From: Cerioporus squamosus
Taxonomy: Eukaryota; Basidiomycota; Agaricomycetes; Polyporales; Polyporaceae
NCBI GenBank assembly: GCA_022592435.1
Contig: JABYQS010000044.1
Location: forward strand, 62,001-126,000
Reading direction: 5' to 3'
Length of the DNA: 64,000 nt
The notes under the pieces are model-generated. The model was not told the DNA's origin and did not search any database. It saw only the letters and a program-made list of their open reading frames with translations. Position numbers and translations under genes: made by a program. Numbering within the stretch: position 1 is the first letter of the stretch; every line of letters starts with the position of its first letter. Below are positions 21,360-33,160 of the stretch, in pieces.

Positions 21360-24300
21360 CGTGACGATCAGGGGCCGGGTGTATGCGTCTGTGGCCTGGC
21401 GCACGGACGGCGGGGTAACGGCGGGCTGGAAGAGGACCGGGGCAGCGAAGGAGACAGAAGAGGCGAAGAGGGGAGGAGGCGAGCGCGAAGCAATGGAGGG
21501 CACTTATAAGTACAAGGGAGGTGGCATGGAGGGCACTGGCGCCGCGGTGTGCGCAGAAGAAGCGGGGAAATTACTGGCAGCGAGGGCCCCATCAGGCGCG
21601 TCTCTGTGTTTCTCTGACATGGCTTCATCTGCGATATTGGCAGGCTGCTCTCGCAGGGTCCCCCGGCCTTCTCTCGCCCACCACACGCCGTCTCCCGAGG
21701 CTGCCCCGCGCGACTCCCCGGACGCCACATGCATCCCGCCGGCAAGCCCGCCCGTCTGCCCCGCATCGGGGCCACCACAGCGCGATCGGCGGAGATCGCG
21801 CCAGGACTCCTCCGGGGCAGCTGTGCTTGCTAAATGAAGCCTCGGCGGAGAGCGCAGGGCCGACGCTGGTGCTGATGGCGACCTCCTCCTCGCCGACGCG
21901 TACCCCGGTGCAGCGGGGTGCCTCAATATTCCAGTTTTCAAGGACCCCGCTGCGATCCGGCGCTAGGTTCAAAGAAGCATTCCCGTTGTCCCGGCAAGAA
22001 GCCCTCGCCACTCGGACGCCCTCCGCTCCGCCACGCCAGTCGTCTGCTCCCGGCTTGTCATATTCGTGCCATCGCATCTTTCGTCTAGGTGCTTTACCTT
22101 GTCTCTGTCAGACATTGTCAGACATCTCTCCATTAGCACCTCGCCCAGAATCCAAGCTTGCGCACCAGAACACTCGGCAATCTAGCACCCCACGCCAGCA
22201 CGATGGAGGTCCGACACGGCGGAGTCTGGCAGCGGCGAATGCTGGGAGAAAACCCTCAAAGGCCGCAAGGGTGTCAGCGCACCCCATTCCGCCCGGAACG
22301 TTCTGACGTCCTGCTCGCACGGTCCCCAGTGCCTCGTTCGGTCGTCTTCGACGTTCGGAAACGCTGGAATACTTCGGCTCCATTTATCGCGGGCGACTTA
22401 TGGGGGTCGCCATCCGTCCGGCATTCGTTCTCATGTCGTAACGCGGTATCCAGGGGTACAAAACACAGTGGTACCGCCTGATTGGAGAGTCTGGGTAATA
22501 GGCTCGCGGGACCAATTACGAGGACGGTCCGCTGTGGATTCCTGGGGATGCAGTATAAGTCTATTGAATGACGAGAACGGCACCCTGTGCGTGGAGGAGC
22601 CTCGGAGACCCTGCGCAATGCGACGTGATTCAGAGGCGCAGGGCGCGATGATAAGCCTACCGCCCACGAAGCCCCGGCAAAGGATCTGTCTGGAAGACTT
22701 GGAAAAACGTGAAGGGTTTGGCGGGATTGCGCGCATGGCGGACGTGTCTGCACATGTGAAGCATGTAGCCTCATTCAGTTGACAGGACAGGCCCCAGAGG
22801 TGCTGCTGACTTACAACTCTAAACAGCAAACCCAACGTCCTCCCCGTTCCAACCACGATGGTGCTGCGCATACGCACCGGTTATATGCGAGAAGGCTCGG
22901 TCGTTGATGGAATAACACCTGTGACCTGGACACGGCCATTCCTCGCGTCGGATGATCCACGTCGCGCTCTTGGGTGTCGTTGTGAGTCCCCCATCACAGC
23001 AGAAAAAAATCACGTACACGCCGTCGGAGCTCTGTCGGCTGCGTGTGTCGGACCGTCGATGCGCCCCTTGCGGCGCGCAGCCTCAAATAAGTGTGACGAT
23101 GCAGAAGGAAAAATCCCAAGGCGAGTGCTTCCATGCGTCGCCCCGACTTCGACGACAGCTTCTATCGCCGCCTGAACCGGGAGGGATAACGCTGTCGGCG
23201 AAATAAGGTTCAAACGTGCAAGGAAGCACAGCTGCGCCGGGACCGTCCTCACCGACGCTGGCCCGTGACGTGTCCTAGAAGCGAGGATCCAGCAGAGGAC
23301 GACGATATTTGCGCCCAAACGGAGCGTCGATAGCTAGCTAGGGAACGTTTCGGTGAGCGCAGCCAAGATAGACCGCACCGTACTCGTCATGCGACATCCC
23401 ACAGCAATTTGTCGCAAGTCTGCCTTCCCCACAGTTTTACCTTCTCAGTGAATTCGGCCACAAAGAAGTACTTGATTCATTGGTCCCGAGCTCGCCAAGG
23501 GTAAGAATATCAGAAGTTTGTGCACGCCTCCAGTGGGAACATATATTCGAAGTTCAATATACTATCTCCTTAAGGCCTCGCAACGGGCTTGGTGCGCAGT
23601 CGGCCGGTGGATATTGAGCGAGTGATGGCAGAGCAGCAGCGCAAGTCGTCGTCAGGCTGAGGGTTGGTGAGAGGTTTTCTAGCACTGCAGCGGCGGCGGC
23701 AATTCCCATTCCGGGAGCGACAAGACGCGATCAGTCACAGCACATGACTCTTCCGTCACGCGTTTACACCCAAGCACACCGTGACCGCGGGCCTCATTTG
23801 GAGGGTCTCCAGCAGCCAGTTGTGTTGGCAGAAGGCACTAGCAAGGCAAACACGGCTGAAGTGCGTCTGACAGTCCGGCGACCGGACAACGTCCTGGCGA
23901 CTACTTGCTGCTAAGCCACTCTGCTCCCGATCCGCGAACGTTTGTGCTTTCGGCCTAACGATCCCTGCCTTCCCAGCTTGAGAGGTCTACAGATCTCAAT
24001 ACAAGTGACTTACTAGTTTAAGTACCTTAAGCGGCTTCCACCCCACTGGCGACGAGCCGATGAATGGCCGGCGCAGCGGGGGAAGGGCGGGCCCCAGCTG
24101 TCAATCGGGGGCTGCGTGGGTTAACTTCTTCTTGCTTCTCGTGCGCGCGACCTACGTAAAAGCCGGAAGTACGGGGAGAGCCGTTTCCGCGAACATCCCT
24201 GTCGCGTCCAATAGAACGACACGGTTAATCCGCGATCTGCTCATGGCGGGGCATCCGTCGCTGCATGGCTGAGCCGCTGGTATGTTGAAGATGGTTTGGA

Positions 24301-24835
24301 CTACGGACACATCTAGATCTGTGTACAGCGCAGTGTGGAAGGAGAAAGGAGAAGGAGAACAGAGAAATTCAACAATACAGATCTAGAATTGAACGACGGC
24401 TTCAATAGTGAGCATCAATACATACGCAGCATCTAGCCCAAGAGACTTGCATGAAGGCAGAAGGAAGAGGAAGATTCAATGACGCAAACGCCGGTCGCGC
24501 CCAGCGTCCCGGGGCTCTTGATTACAGCGGGACTAGAAGCAGAAAGGTGGAAGGAATGTCTGAGGGGAAGGAGCGGCGATCGACCCGTGAGAGTCCCAAG
24601 AATAAATACAGCTAGATACCACGAGCAGGCAGGGGCGTCGAGACTCGCGAGGCGAGAGCGGAGGACAACATATGACGGATGATAGAAGAGGCAGAGGTGG
24701 GGAACCTAGAAGGCTCGAGCGACAGGGGAGGAGGAACCGGATGTGACGAGCCAGGAGGCCAGCGGAGACGGTCCAGGGCAAACGGTGATGGGCGCGTCCG
24801 CTTTCTCCTATCGTCCACCGCATGTCGAAAATGGT
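21360..24835. other. Long gene-free stretch
   Basis: About 3.5 kb between the G-alpha start and the receptor stop, the longest gap in the window. I see only short frames with mirrored composition on opposite strands, no domain signature, no tRNA-like B box and no obvious terminal repeats. The left 200 bases are the G-alpha promoter; the right part is receptor 3' flank. It could hold noncoding RNA or degraded mobile DNA, which I cannot judge by eye. Confidence 0.45.
21503..21510 (-). promoter_or_regulatory. TATA element of the G-alpha gene
   Basis: The minus strand reads ACTTATAAGT across this site, about 145 nt before the ATG at 21359. The open frame itself runs up to this element without an ATG, so the element marks the upstream limit of transcription. 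Confidence 0.4.
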
Positions 24836-26752
24836 TCAGCGGATGTGCACGACGAACGGTGTCCGAGAGTTCGTCGAGTCCATCGACGACGCAGATGACG
24901 CCGAGTTCGTCCGCGACAATCCCGCACCCTCCGTGACAGGCGCACCCGCCCCGACATCGTCAGAGGCGTACCCAGGCAACGCCTCTCCCTTCTCCTTCTC
25001 CGCTCCTTCCTTCTCTGCATCCGCCTCGCGAGGCGGGAGGACGAACGGCGTGATCCCGAACCGCGCCTCGGGGGACGACATGCTCACGCGCTTCCTGGGC
25101 TCGAACAAGGGCAGCGTCGCGGTGTCCGGGACGAAGCGGCGCGTCGCGAGGAGCAGGGCGACGTTCACCACGCCCTGGAGGTTGAACACGAAGTCCGCGA
25201 AGATCGTCGCGCGGAAGGGGACCTCGTGCCCGCCGAACGCGACGAAGCGCGCGATCGTCACCGGTATGAGGAGGATGGTGTATGCCACCTGGCGGGGACA
25301 TAAGTAGTCAGATATGGTGTACACTGCCAGTGAACGAGTGAAATCATAGGAGTGGGCGATGTGGGGGACTCACTGGATACCAGACCATGCGGGTAGCGAC
25401 TTGCATCATGGAGCCGTCGACGACGTCGCGCCGGATGGCGAGCCTCCACCGCTCGCCGTGGGGGACGAAGCGGAGGTGCCACTTGCCGCTGGTTCGGACG
25501 AGATTGCCGCGCACGCGCAGGAGGACGGCGGTGTACAGACAAAAGGACAGAACCGCGGAGAGGAATTCCTGAGAGGACATTGAGATCAAACGAGTGAAGC
25601 AATGCGGAGTGGCTGTCAACGTACGAAGAAGTACTCGAGGAAGAATTGCTCGTGTGGATAATTGTGCGTGATCCAGCACCTATGTGGCAGTCAGCGGAAG
25701 GCCAAGACTTCGTACTGGCGAGGAGATACTCCACACTCACCAGTATCCAGTCGGCCCAAAGTACGGCCCTCGTTCTGCGGTCTGGATGGCAGTGGGGCCG
25801 ATGGCCACAACGAACGCAACCAGGAACCACCCCGCACCCAGCAGAACCCAGGAGTGCAGCGCCGACAGCGTTACACGTCTGACGAAGAGGAGCATGAAGA
25901 CATGCAGAGAAAGCACGAATGACCTGTAACTGCGTCAGTACGCTGTAAATCTCCCGATCTCTGAGGCCGGCATGAAGTCATAGTGGCCTGTCCTTTGATC
26001 GCCATGGCGAGGAGTAGAGAAACTTGCACCGCAAATGTGATCGAGGTGCAGAAGACATGATCGGCGTCCCATTGTCGGTGAGAGAGTGGGATGCAGCTCC
26101 TGCGTCGATATGCGCCCAATGTCTTCGATGCAAAGCTGCGCCCCCGAGCATGCGAACGCCAGGGCCCAAAATAGCATCGGGGGTACGAAGTCCGCAGAAT
26201 GCGCTGCACCTCCATCCGTCAAAGTCGTCGACTCATAGTGATTTCCATGTGGCAGACGCGAAGTCCGACAGGCACACAGCGGTCCATCAACCGAGAGCAC
26301 ATCTGCACACTCACCAGAGAGCCATGCCAACATTGCCAGCCTGCTTGATGCCGCCCTGTGCACTGCAGAGGCTGCCCGCGACGACGTTGCGTTCGTTGAC
26401 CCATCTGCTGTTGATGAGGGTGCCGATGGCCTGGAGGACGTTCGCCACTAGGAGCGAGACGAAGAAAGGCATGATGCGCGTGTTTGCGAGCTTGGGGCCA
26501 TACCACCTCATAATCTAAGCATCGACGGTGAACACTGAATTATTCTGACAGCCGATTGAGGACTTACAGCCAATACGGGAACGACGGCTGCGAGGGAGAT
26601 CGCGCCTGCGACCACCAACATCTACCGCCGCACAGAGTGAGCCAAATGTTCCTGCTTCCTGCTAAATTAAAACTCACCGCAACGCCCGCCACTTCTGCCG
26701 ATCCATAGGTCGCCGCGGACGAATAATAGTCAACCACAGAACTTGAAGACAT
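24836..26752 (-). CDS. Seven-helix receptor, Git3/cAMP-receptor-like
   Basis: Fungal class GPCR resembling the Gpr1/Git3 and cAMP-receptor-like group found in agaricomycetes. The start at 26752 gives MSSSSVVDYYSSAATYG, then helix 1 (MLVVAGAISLAAVVPVLA), helix 2 (MPFFVSLLVANVLQAIGTLI), an extracellular Cys in AGSLCSAQGGIKQAGN, helix 3 (SFVLSLHVFMLLFVRRV), helix 4 (GAGWFLVAFVVAIGPTAIQ), ERGPYFGPTGYWCWITHNYPH, helix 5 (EFLSAVLSFCLYTAVLLRV), a basic third loop, helix 6 (VAYTILLIPVTIARFVAF) and helix 7 (IFADFVFNLQGVVNVALLL). A Ser-rich tail of about 90 residues follows (SRTNSASSASSMDSTN), suited to phosphorylation. The intron 25924-26314 is 391 nt, long for this genome. The ligand is unknown. Coupling to the nearby G-alpha is suggested only by proximity. 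Confidence 0.85.
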
Positions 26753-28618
26753 ATCTACCGTCTAGCGGGATCGTTGAAACTGAGCCACGAGAGAAAGAGA
26801 AGCAGCTTCGACGCCCTGCGCAGAAGCCCAGAAGTCGGGGGTATCTACGAAACCGGGAACGGGTCGAGGCAAAGCCTCTGGTGGGGAGGGAGGGGAGCGG
26901 GACGCTCTCGAGCGAGCGGGGGGAGTGGATCGGCCATTGGTGCGGGGTCTGTCGTTTATAACGGTCTGCTGCTTCCAAGTGATGGACCCAAAGGCGCGAG
27001 GCACAAAGCCAGCGTATAACTGTGGGAGAGAAGGTGAGTAGCGTCCTGACCCGGCCAACAGGATGCGAAGTCGAGATGAACCTGAGTTCAAAGCTGGGCG
27101 TGTGGCCGCGATCATTCCTAGCCGGCGCTAACCCCGCAGGCGTGACATGATAGGACTGCGTGTCACAGCTTCGCTTTAGCCAGTCAGGAGCGCGCGCTTA
27201 CTCTGCTCTTCCATCGGCCACGGCCCACCGCACCTGCACCGAACCTCCTCGGACTGTACGCGTCGTCGCTGCCACGACTGCAGAGCACTCAGATGACATC
27301 CCATCGTACTCTCTTCTCCTTATATTGTCGACCTACACTGCAAGGCTATCACTGTGGCCGACATCTCCTCGAGGGCGGCCTCATGTCTGCACCAGCTCAC
27401 ACGCCGCCACCGGATATCGACCTCGAGCTTCCCACCGGACTTCCACCAACATCTCCCCTAGCAACACTCTTGACGCGCCCTTATGTCCGCAGAATTTTGA
27501 ACAATGCCTTCCGCGCTTGATGCTCCGGTATGAAAGATAGCTGCAAGATAGTTGCTTCATTTCGCACTCCTTCGCCCGCCTTCTGCGATAGCATCCGTCA
27601 CCGGACTGATTTCTTGAAGGCGCGTCACCGCCTTCGTCGACGCTTCGAAGCTGTAGCTATCGGCCGTCGAAGACGCTTGATGCACATATCCAGAGTGTAC
27701 ATCATGCTCGAAGCCAAATCCAGATGACGGACAACACCGTGACGGGGAAGGCGATGGGGCTTGCGAGGAAGACGTGAGTACCTACTCCGCCTACATATCT
27801 ATGATGTCAACTGGAAAGACTGTCGAGGGGTATAGCCTCTGTGAGAGCTCTGTCTGGTCCGTTGTTCAGGTTCCTCCCCGCTCGTGCGGGGGCACGGAAC
27901 CGTCCAGCGGGCCAGGCAAAGAACGGAAAGCTGAGATGCAGCGCGTTGTGGATGGGGTGTGCGGGCTGCTCTTGTAACGATTTCTGGAGTGAGCTTGATA
28001 GGATGCTGATAGTTCTCTTCTTTTAGATACATGTTGCTCGTTCTGGCCCAGGCTGAAGCTGCGGCGTCTAGGACGCGTAACATGCTCAGGGCCCTACTTT
28101 GCTGATGTCAACGTACCCGTCGCTTCCACGCTATGCATCAAGCTCAGGCATTGCGAAATCCCGAAGTAGTGAGGTATGCAGATGAGTTGACAATCCGAGA
28201 GTATCCTCGCGTTCGGCAGCTACTACATGGGTCGTATCATGTGCACCGTCTAGCTTTGCAATATCACTCTATGCAGCGATATCGCAATGTGTATCTGCTG
28301 GTCACTGTGCGAGGGCGTCGTATACAATGCGCGTAGTGCACATGCACTTGGATGCTATGTCTTGCCTCCGTGACTCGAGCACTTGCAGACGTTTGGTCTG
28401 CAAGTATTGTTCCACGCAATTGCACGCTAGCGTGATGACCTGTGTAGGTTACAGCACGACCGGTTCCTCAAACTCTTCAGAGACGCTGACGAGTGACATG
28501 CGTCATCGTAGGAGTCCTTGTTCGGCTGCCATACTGGCATCGAGCTTGGAGGCTGGCCGGCCTTCTTATAAGGCCCCGATTGCTCCTTGCCTTCGGCTTG
28601 CCCCAGCCACGCCCCAGC
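26753..28618. other. Divergent intergenic region, weak ORFs
   Basis: About 1.9 kb between two divergently read genes. Plus-strand frames include MSAPAHTPPPDIDLELPTGL (27383-27520), a piece starting MTDNTVTGKAMGLARKT at about 27724 that can be spliced to YMLLVLAQAEAAASRTRNML, and a frame at 28133-28336 (IREYPRVRQLLHGSY). None matches a family I know and they do not join into one frame convincingly. Confidence 0.35.
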
Positions 28619-29872
28619 ATGTCCTCAACTCCGGTGTCGACCTCGGGCCCGAATGTCGTCGTCGTCTGCGCTATGGTCATCGCCCTCTGTATCCTCTGTT
28701 TGGGAACGGCCCCCATCCTCATTAACAGGCATTACCGAAAATCAGTTCGCAAGGTCGATGCCGAGGTCTGCGTCAAGGACGGCGCGCGGAGCGTTCGGCC
28801 ATCGCCCACTTCATCTGGCTTCGGGAGGGTCTCTGGTAACCTGCAACTTCCCGCGCGTGTCAAAGTTGCGGCATCGTCTCGACTTCGGGACTCGGTAGTG
28901 GGGACGGCGATAGGCCGGCTCTCGTATCCAGAGGCGGGTAGGGTCAAGGTCAGCCACTCCTGCGCTCGCTATTCCCGCACGTCTTGACATCATGCAGCGC
29001 ACACCTCTCGCTCCTATTCAAGAGGAGCCCGTCGACATTGAGGCGATATTGGGCTTGGACAAGTTGCCCGACGTCGCTGCTGTGAAGGAGTGGAGCTTAT
29101 ACGTCCCTAGAACTGGTGTTGTCGCAGCCGCACCCTCTGTCCAGGCGGCCGCCGTCATCCCAGACATCGTCGTTCATTCCCCGACCGACCCGCAGCTCCC
29201 TCTTGCCGACAGCGCCGGCAGTATGTACAGCCAGGGGTCGTGGGACGTGGACCACTCTGGCGCATCCGACGATCCGCCATCGCCATGGACGCCCGAGCTG
29301 GATGCTTCCTCGGTGACTAGCTCACCCGACATCGGCAGCCAAGACCTCGAGACCCCAAAGGTCGAGTTCCAACTCCCGCTGCAGCTCCAGGCGACGCTCT
29401 CCCCTGCTGTCAGCAAGGCCGACATGTCCTCCGAGGCGAGCTTCTACTGGCCGCTCCGCCCTAGACTCTCCACTATGGAACATCTCCCGGTGCCTACTTC
29501 GACCTGGAACGGACCGATGAAGGCGGAGCTCAAGGCGACGACCACCTCATCGTCACAGGGCAGCCGTTCACACTTCGCTCGTCCACCTCCGCCTCGAGTA
29601 CCACGACGCAGGTGCGACGCCCAAAGACCGTCTTCGGACAGTCCTCCAGCACGGTCACTGTCGGCCTCGGTCTCAGGTCCGGCACAATTGGGCCCGTGAG
29701 CACGTCTAGCACCTCCCTCAGTGAGGCCCTGGATATGTGGGCCCAGGAGACGGTGATCTACGAGTCGCTCGCTTTCCGAGCCGCCTCCGACGCTTGCGGC
29801 AGGCTTGCATACGTCGACGCCGACGGGAGGACGAATCGGGGGCACCCGGTATACGGGTACGGGTACCTCTAG
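28619..29872 (+). CDS. Orphan single-pass membrane protein
   Basis: Three exons fit together: 28619-28948, 28998-29408 and 29465-29872. The donors AAG|GTCAGC and GCT|GTCAGC and the acceptors ATGCAG and CCCTAG keep frame at both joins. The second intron is 56 nt; skipping it leads into an Arg/Pro-rich frame that looks non-coding. The protein is about 380 residues. A short Ser/Pro N-terminus precedes one strong helix (VVVVCAMVIALCILCLGTAP) and a basic stop-transfer patch (NRHYRKSVRK), predicting a type III/Nout-Ccyt topology. A long, mostly disordered cytosolic part follows (KRTPLAPIQEEPVDIEAIL, TSSPDIGSQDLETPKVEF, YFDLERTDEGG). The C-terminus (LSEALDMWAQETVIYESL to HPVYGYGYL) is more ordered. 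I recognise no family. Confidence 0.68.
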
Positions 29873-30939
29873 TCCTGCTGTCTCGTCCGCATCACGCCCG
29901 CCCTCTGCTTTCGCCTTCGCAGTGCTTTCGACAAGCAACACTCTCTACTTTCGCAGAATGCCAATCACAAGATCTCGGTTCTCTCTTGGCGCTTTCCTAG
30001 GACACTCTTGTCGAGGCTATCGAGATGCTGCCATGTTCAAAGTGTGATCGACGCTCTCCTCGATGCTCTGGACGCCTCTTGCCGTTGCTTTCGACGCTAC
30101 CTACAAAGGCTTCCGATGGTGCGCTGTTCGCGATGTTCTTGCGCTCTGTCATCAAGCTTGTCAACGCTCGTGCTCCGCAGCATTGCCATCGTTCGCTCCG
30201 GTATCTTCTCCCCGTCGCTATCGTCTCCGACGACCGCAGTGTCTTCATCTGCTCCCGTCTCCATCCTATCAATGACATGCGCAACACCACTTCTGATATC
30301 AAGTAATGAATGCTCTTCAACCTCACTACCCACTTCGACTCAAGGCTCGTCACTCAAATTTTCGGTTCGCTCCTGGCCTCCTCAGGGAAGACCCCAGCCG
30401 TGTCCATAGCTGCGCAGTGATGTTCTTATATGAGCCTGAAGTGAATTGCAGTAGTACTTTCTGTAAGCACTCGCCCTCGCCTTCGTGCTCCGGTATGGAC
30501 ACGTTCTGGTATGATCGTGTGGGCTTGAGCCAAAATATGGATCTTCACCGCAATCGGCGGATTTGAGGGAGTCTCCATTGGCCTCTTCCTCCGCCACAGA
30601 ACGACCACGAGCTCCCGCTGCGTTCGACAAACACCCCAAGCGGCACGCTCGACCTCTTCTTATCCCAAGGTATGGCACAACGATTAGTATGTATTCCACC
30701 GTGCGAAGGAAACGAAAAGTGCAGAACAACATCCGATAGGGTATTACCATAACCTCATATGCTACCATTCATTCATCATCTACGTATCATCTGCCATCAG
30801 GAGGTCGAACAACAAAGCCCAGGGCACCTCCCAGCAGAACGCCCGCACTCTGCAGCGGGTATCAGGTAGTCTGTAACCAATAATCACCGATTCCCGGCGA
30901 GGGCGAGGGCATGCCTGCGAGGGCGACAGCCTGCGCGAG
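29873..30939. other. Convergent intergenic region
   Basis: About 1.07 kb between gene ends. Three overlapping plus-strand frames cover 30008-30409 (one ends at TAA near 30306 and reads EMLPCSKCDRRSPRCSG). None is clearly favoured, so I call nothing. Confidence 0.4.
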
Positions 30940-32742
30940 TCACCAGTTCCACTCGTCGTCGTCGTCGTCCAGCAGGCTCTTGCTCTGCGCCGGCTTCGGC
31001 TTCGGCGTGAGCGGCTTGTGCTGCGGGAGGAGGACGCTGCCCAGGGCGGGCGCACCGTCATCGTCGTCGTCGAGGAGAGATTGGGCGCTCGCAGGCGATG
31101 GGCTGGGGAGGGGACGACCCGAGCGGGAGAGGACGACCCGAGCGGGGAGAGGGACGCGGCGAAGGGGTTTGAGGAGATGGACACGGAGGACGGGGTGGGG
31201 AGGACGTCGAGGGGGAGGTCAGCGCGGCGAAGAGCGAGCTCGCGGCGTCGGAGAAGAGGAGGGAAGCGCGTTTCTGGCTCTTCGTAAATCTGTGGTGCGG
31301 GTCAGTCACTGATGGAACTTGGCGCAAAGGGAGCGGGTGTGACGGCCGCGTGAGGCACAAGGATAAAGTGTGCACCAAGACATAACGTCCAGGTTTATCA
31401 GAAGAGAATGACTCACGTATCGCCCTTCTGCAACTCTCCCCACTTCTTGCCCATACTGTTGCCCACACTGCCCATCCACGCCGAGGCCATCGGGCTCGCC
31501 AGCGGGCCAAGCCCCGGGATCGACGCAGCTGGTGGGATCCCACCAGTTCCAACCTGAAGACTGGATCGCTTCGATAGGGTCCGCTGTCTATCCTCTTTCT
31601 CAGCCTTGGCCGCCGCCGCTTGGTTCGTCGTAGCCAGGGGTGAAGGGGGCGCAGGGACTTCGCGGCTCTTGCGCCGGTGGAGCTTCGCAGCCTTGATCGC
31701 GCTCGAGGGCGAGATCTCGATAGGGCTCTCGATGCCCGTTCCGCCGTCGACGCGTATTGACCTGCGCTTCATCGACTCCGGCGACTGCTCGACGCCTTCA
31801 AGGTCGCCCTCGTCTTGTTCATACGGCGGGTCGTCGAAGGCGAGCGAGGACGCGGAAGATTGCGACAGGCGCACGCTGGACTTGAGAGACACGGAGGTTG
31901 CGGAGGTAGATACGGAGGACGTGCTCTGCGTGTTCGCGTGTCCGTACGCTCTGTTCGTCTTCAATGGCAGACTGTGTGTACGCAAGGACACCTCTGGCTT
32001 GGAGGGTGGATGTGAAGGAGAAGGGGAGGCGGAGAGGTGATCGCCAAGGCCAGCGGCGAGGAGACGGCTCACGTCCTTGACCGCGCCGGAGAGCAGGGAG
32101 TTGGAGCCTGCGCCAGGTTGCGCAGACTGTTGGGAGTAGGCGCGATCCATACCGCGGCTCACGATGCGCTCCCATTTGCGTTTCAGCTGTGCCAGTTCGG
32201 CTTCGTGGGCGGCCAGCTGGGAGCGAAGTTCGAGGCACTTTGACTCCTTCTGCGCAATGAACCGGAGGAGGTCGGCATGCCTATGATTGGCGAAGGCAAG
32301 CAAACGCGTGAATACACAGCGATGACAAGACTCAAGGGGTCATCGAACGATAGAGTATGCGAACGTACTTTTCCGTCAGCGTGAGCGGCGGTCGCTCTGC
32401 CTCCACCACGACGTCCTGCGCAGGTAAGCTCCTCCGATCTCCTTTCAAGTTTAACCTCGCCGGCGCTTTCTGATTCAGCGACGTGCTGCGCCTGAGTGAA
32501 GACGGGCCTGCGGTGGTCGGAGAGCGAAGCTCCCAACTCGGGGTATGGTCGCTAGGATAGTACGAGATCGAGGACTGTCGACGCGGGTTGAACTTGTGCG
32601 CACTGGGCGGTGGCGTTGAGAGCCCCGAGACAGTAGGCGAGGGACATGACGAGACTGCGGGCGAGAGGGGGCTGTCGACAAGTAGTTGTAAGGGCCGAGG
32701 GCCAGCTGAGACGGATGGACTTGGTGGTACGGGCGAGCTCAT
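30940..32742 (-). CDS. Ser/Pro-rich coiled-coil protein with acidic WNW tail (DUF4048-like)
   Basis: The start at 32742 gives MSSPVPPSPSVSAGPRPLQL, a Ser/Pro-rich region of about 130 residues. Across a 75-80 nt intron ending at about 32282, LTLTEK joins HADLLRFIAQKESKCLELR, a clear coiled coil (RSQLAAHEAELAQLKRKWERI). A basic, Ser-rich middle follows (KLHRRKSREVPAPP), then GLGPLASPMASAWMGSVG, KKWGELQKGDT, and after an intron FTKSQKRASLLFSDAASSLF. In a different frame the DNA ends with two acidic runs, SLLDDDDDGAPALGSVLLP and KSLLDDDDDEWNW then TGA at 30940. The frame change falls near a 19-nt tandem duplication (31113-31150); either an 83-nt intron with a weak GTGTCC donor or a real frameshift explains it. 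The layout recalls ascomycete DUF4048 proteins, and the acidic-Trp tail recalls vesicle-traffic adaptors. Both comparisons are tentative. Confidence 0.68.
31113..31150. repeat. 19-nt tandem duplication
   Basis: The 15-mer GACGACCCGAGCGGG occurs at 31113 and again at 31132, a 19-nt period with near-identical flanks. It lies where the coiled-coil gene needs a change of frame. Confidence 0.75.
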
Positions 32743-33160
32743 ATCGACATTAGATACGTAACGAGTGTTTAGCGGTGTTCGTGTAGTAGCAGCAGGATCT
32801 AGAGTAAATGACAGAGGTCGCGTTCAAGAACGCGGGCGTCGTAAAGATGGAGGTAGAGGCAAAGGCAAGTTGAGTGTACCGAGTCTGGATCGTCGGGTGG
32901 TGGCGACGGGGAAATAGCCGAGCTCTTGCAACGGGCGTAAATCTGATCGTTCCGAATTCTTGACTGCACACCGCGCGCGCAGCAACACGCTCTCAATTCG
33001 CACTTCAATCACACCGGGAGTCGCGCAGATGGTTTGTCGTCGAAATTGTGGCGCACCAGAGAAGCGCGACGACGCAAACATGCACGCAGAGAAAATGCAA
33101 GGAGGCGTAGGGCCAAAGTCTCTATTGATCCTCTACACGGGCATGACAGCAACAGCAACC
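32743..33160. other. Short intergenic spacer
   Basis: Promoter side of the coiled-coil gene and 3' side of ATP19. A minus-strand Arg/Ser-rich frame at 32750-33081 has no domain. Confidence 0.5.

Noticed and set aside
22431..22877. 148-codon minus ORF in the long gene-free gap
   Set aside because: No recognisable domain, odd Cys/Arg/Thr composition and an antisense plus frame of similar length.
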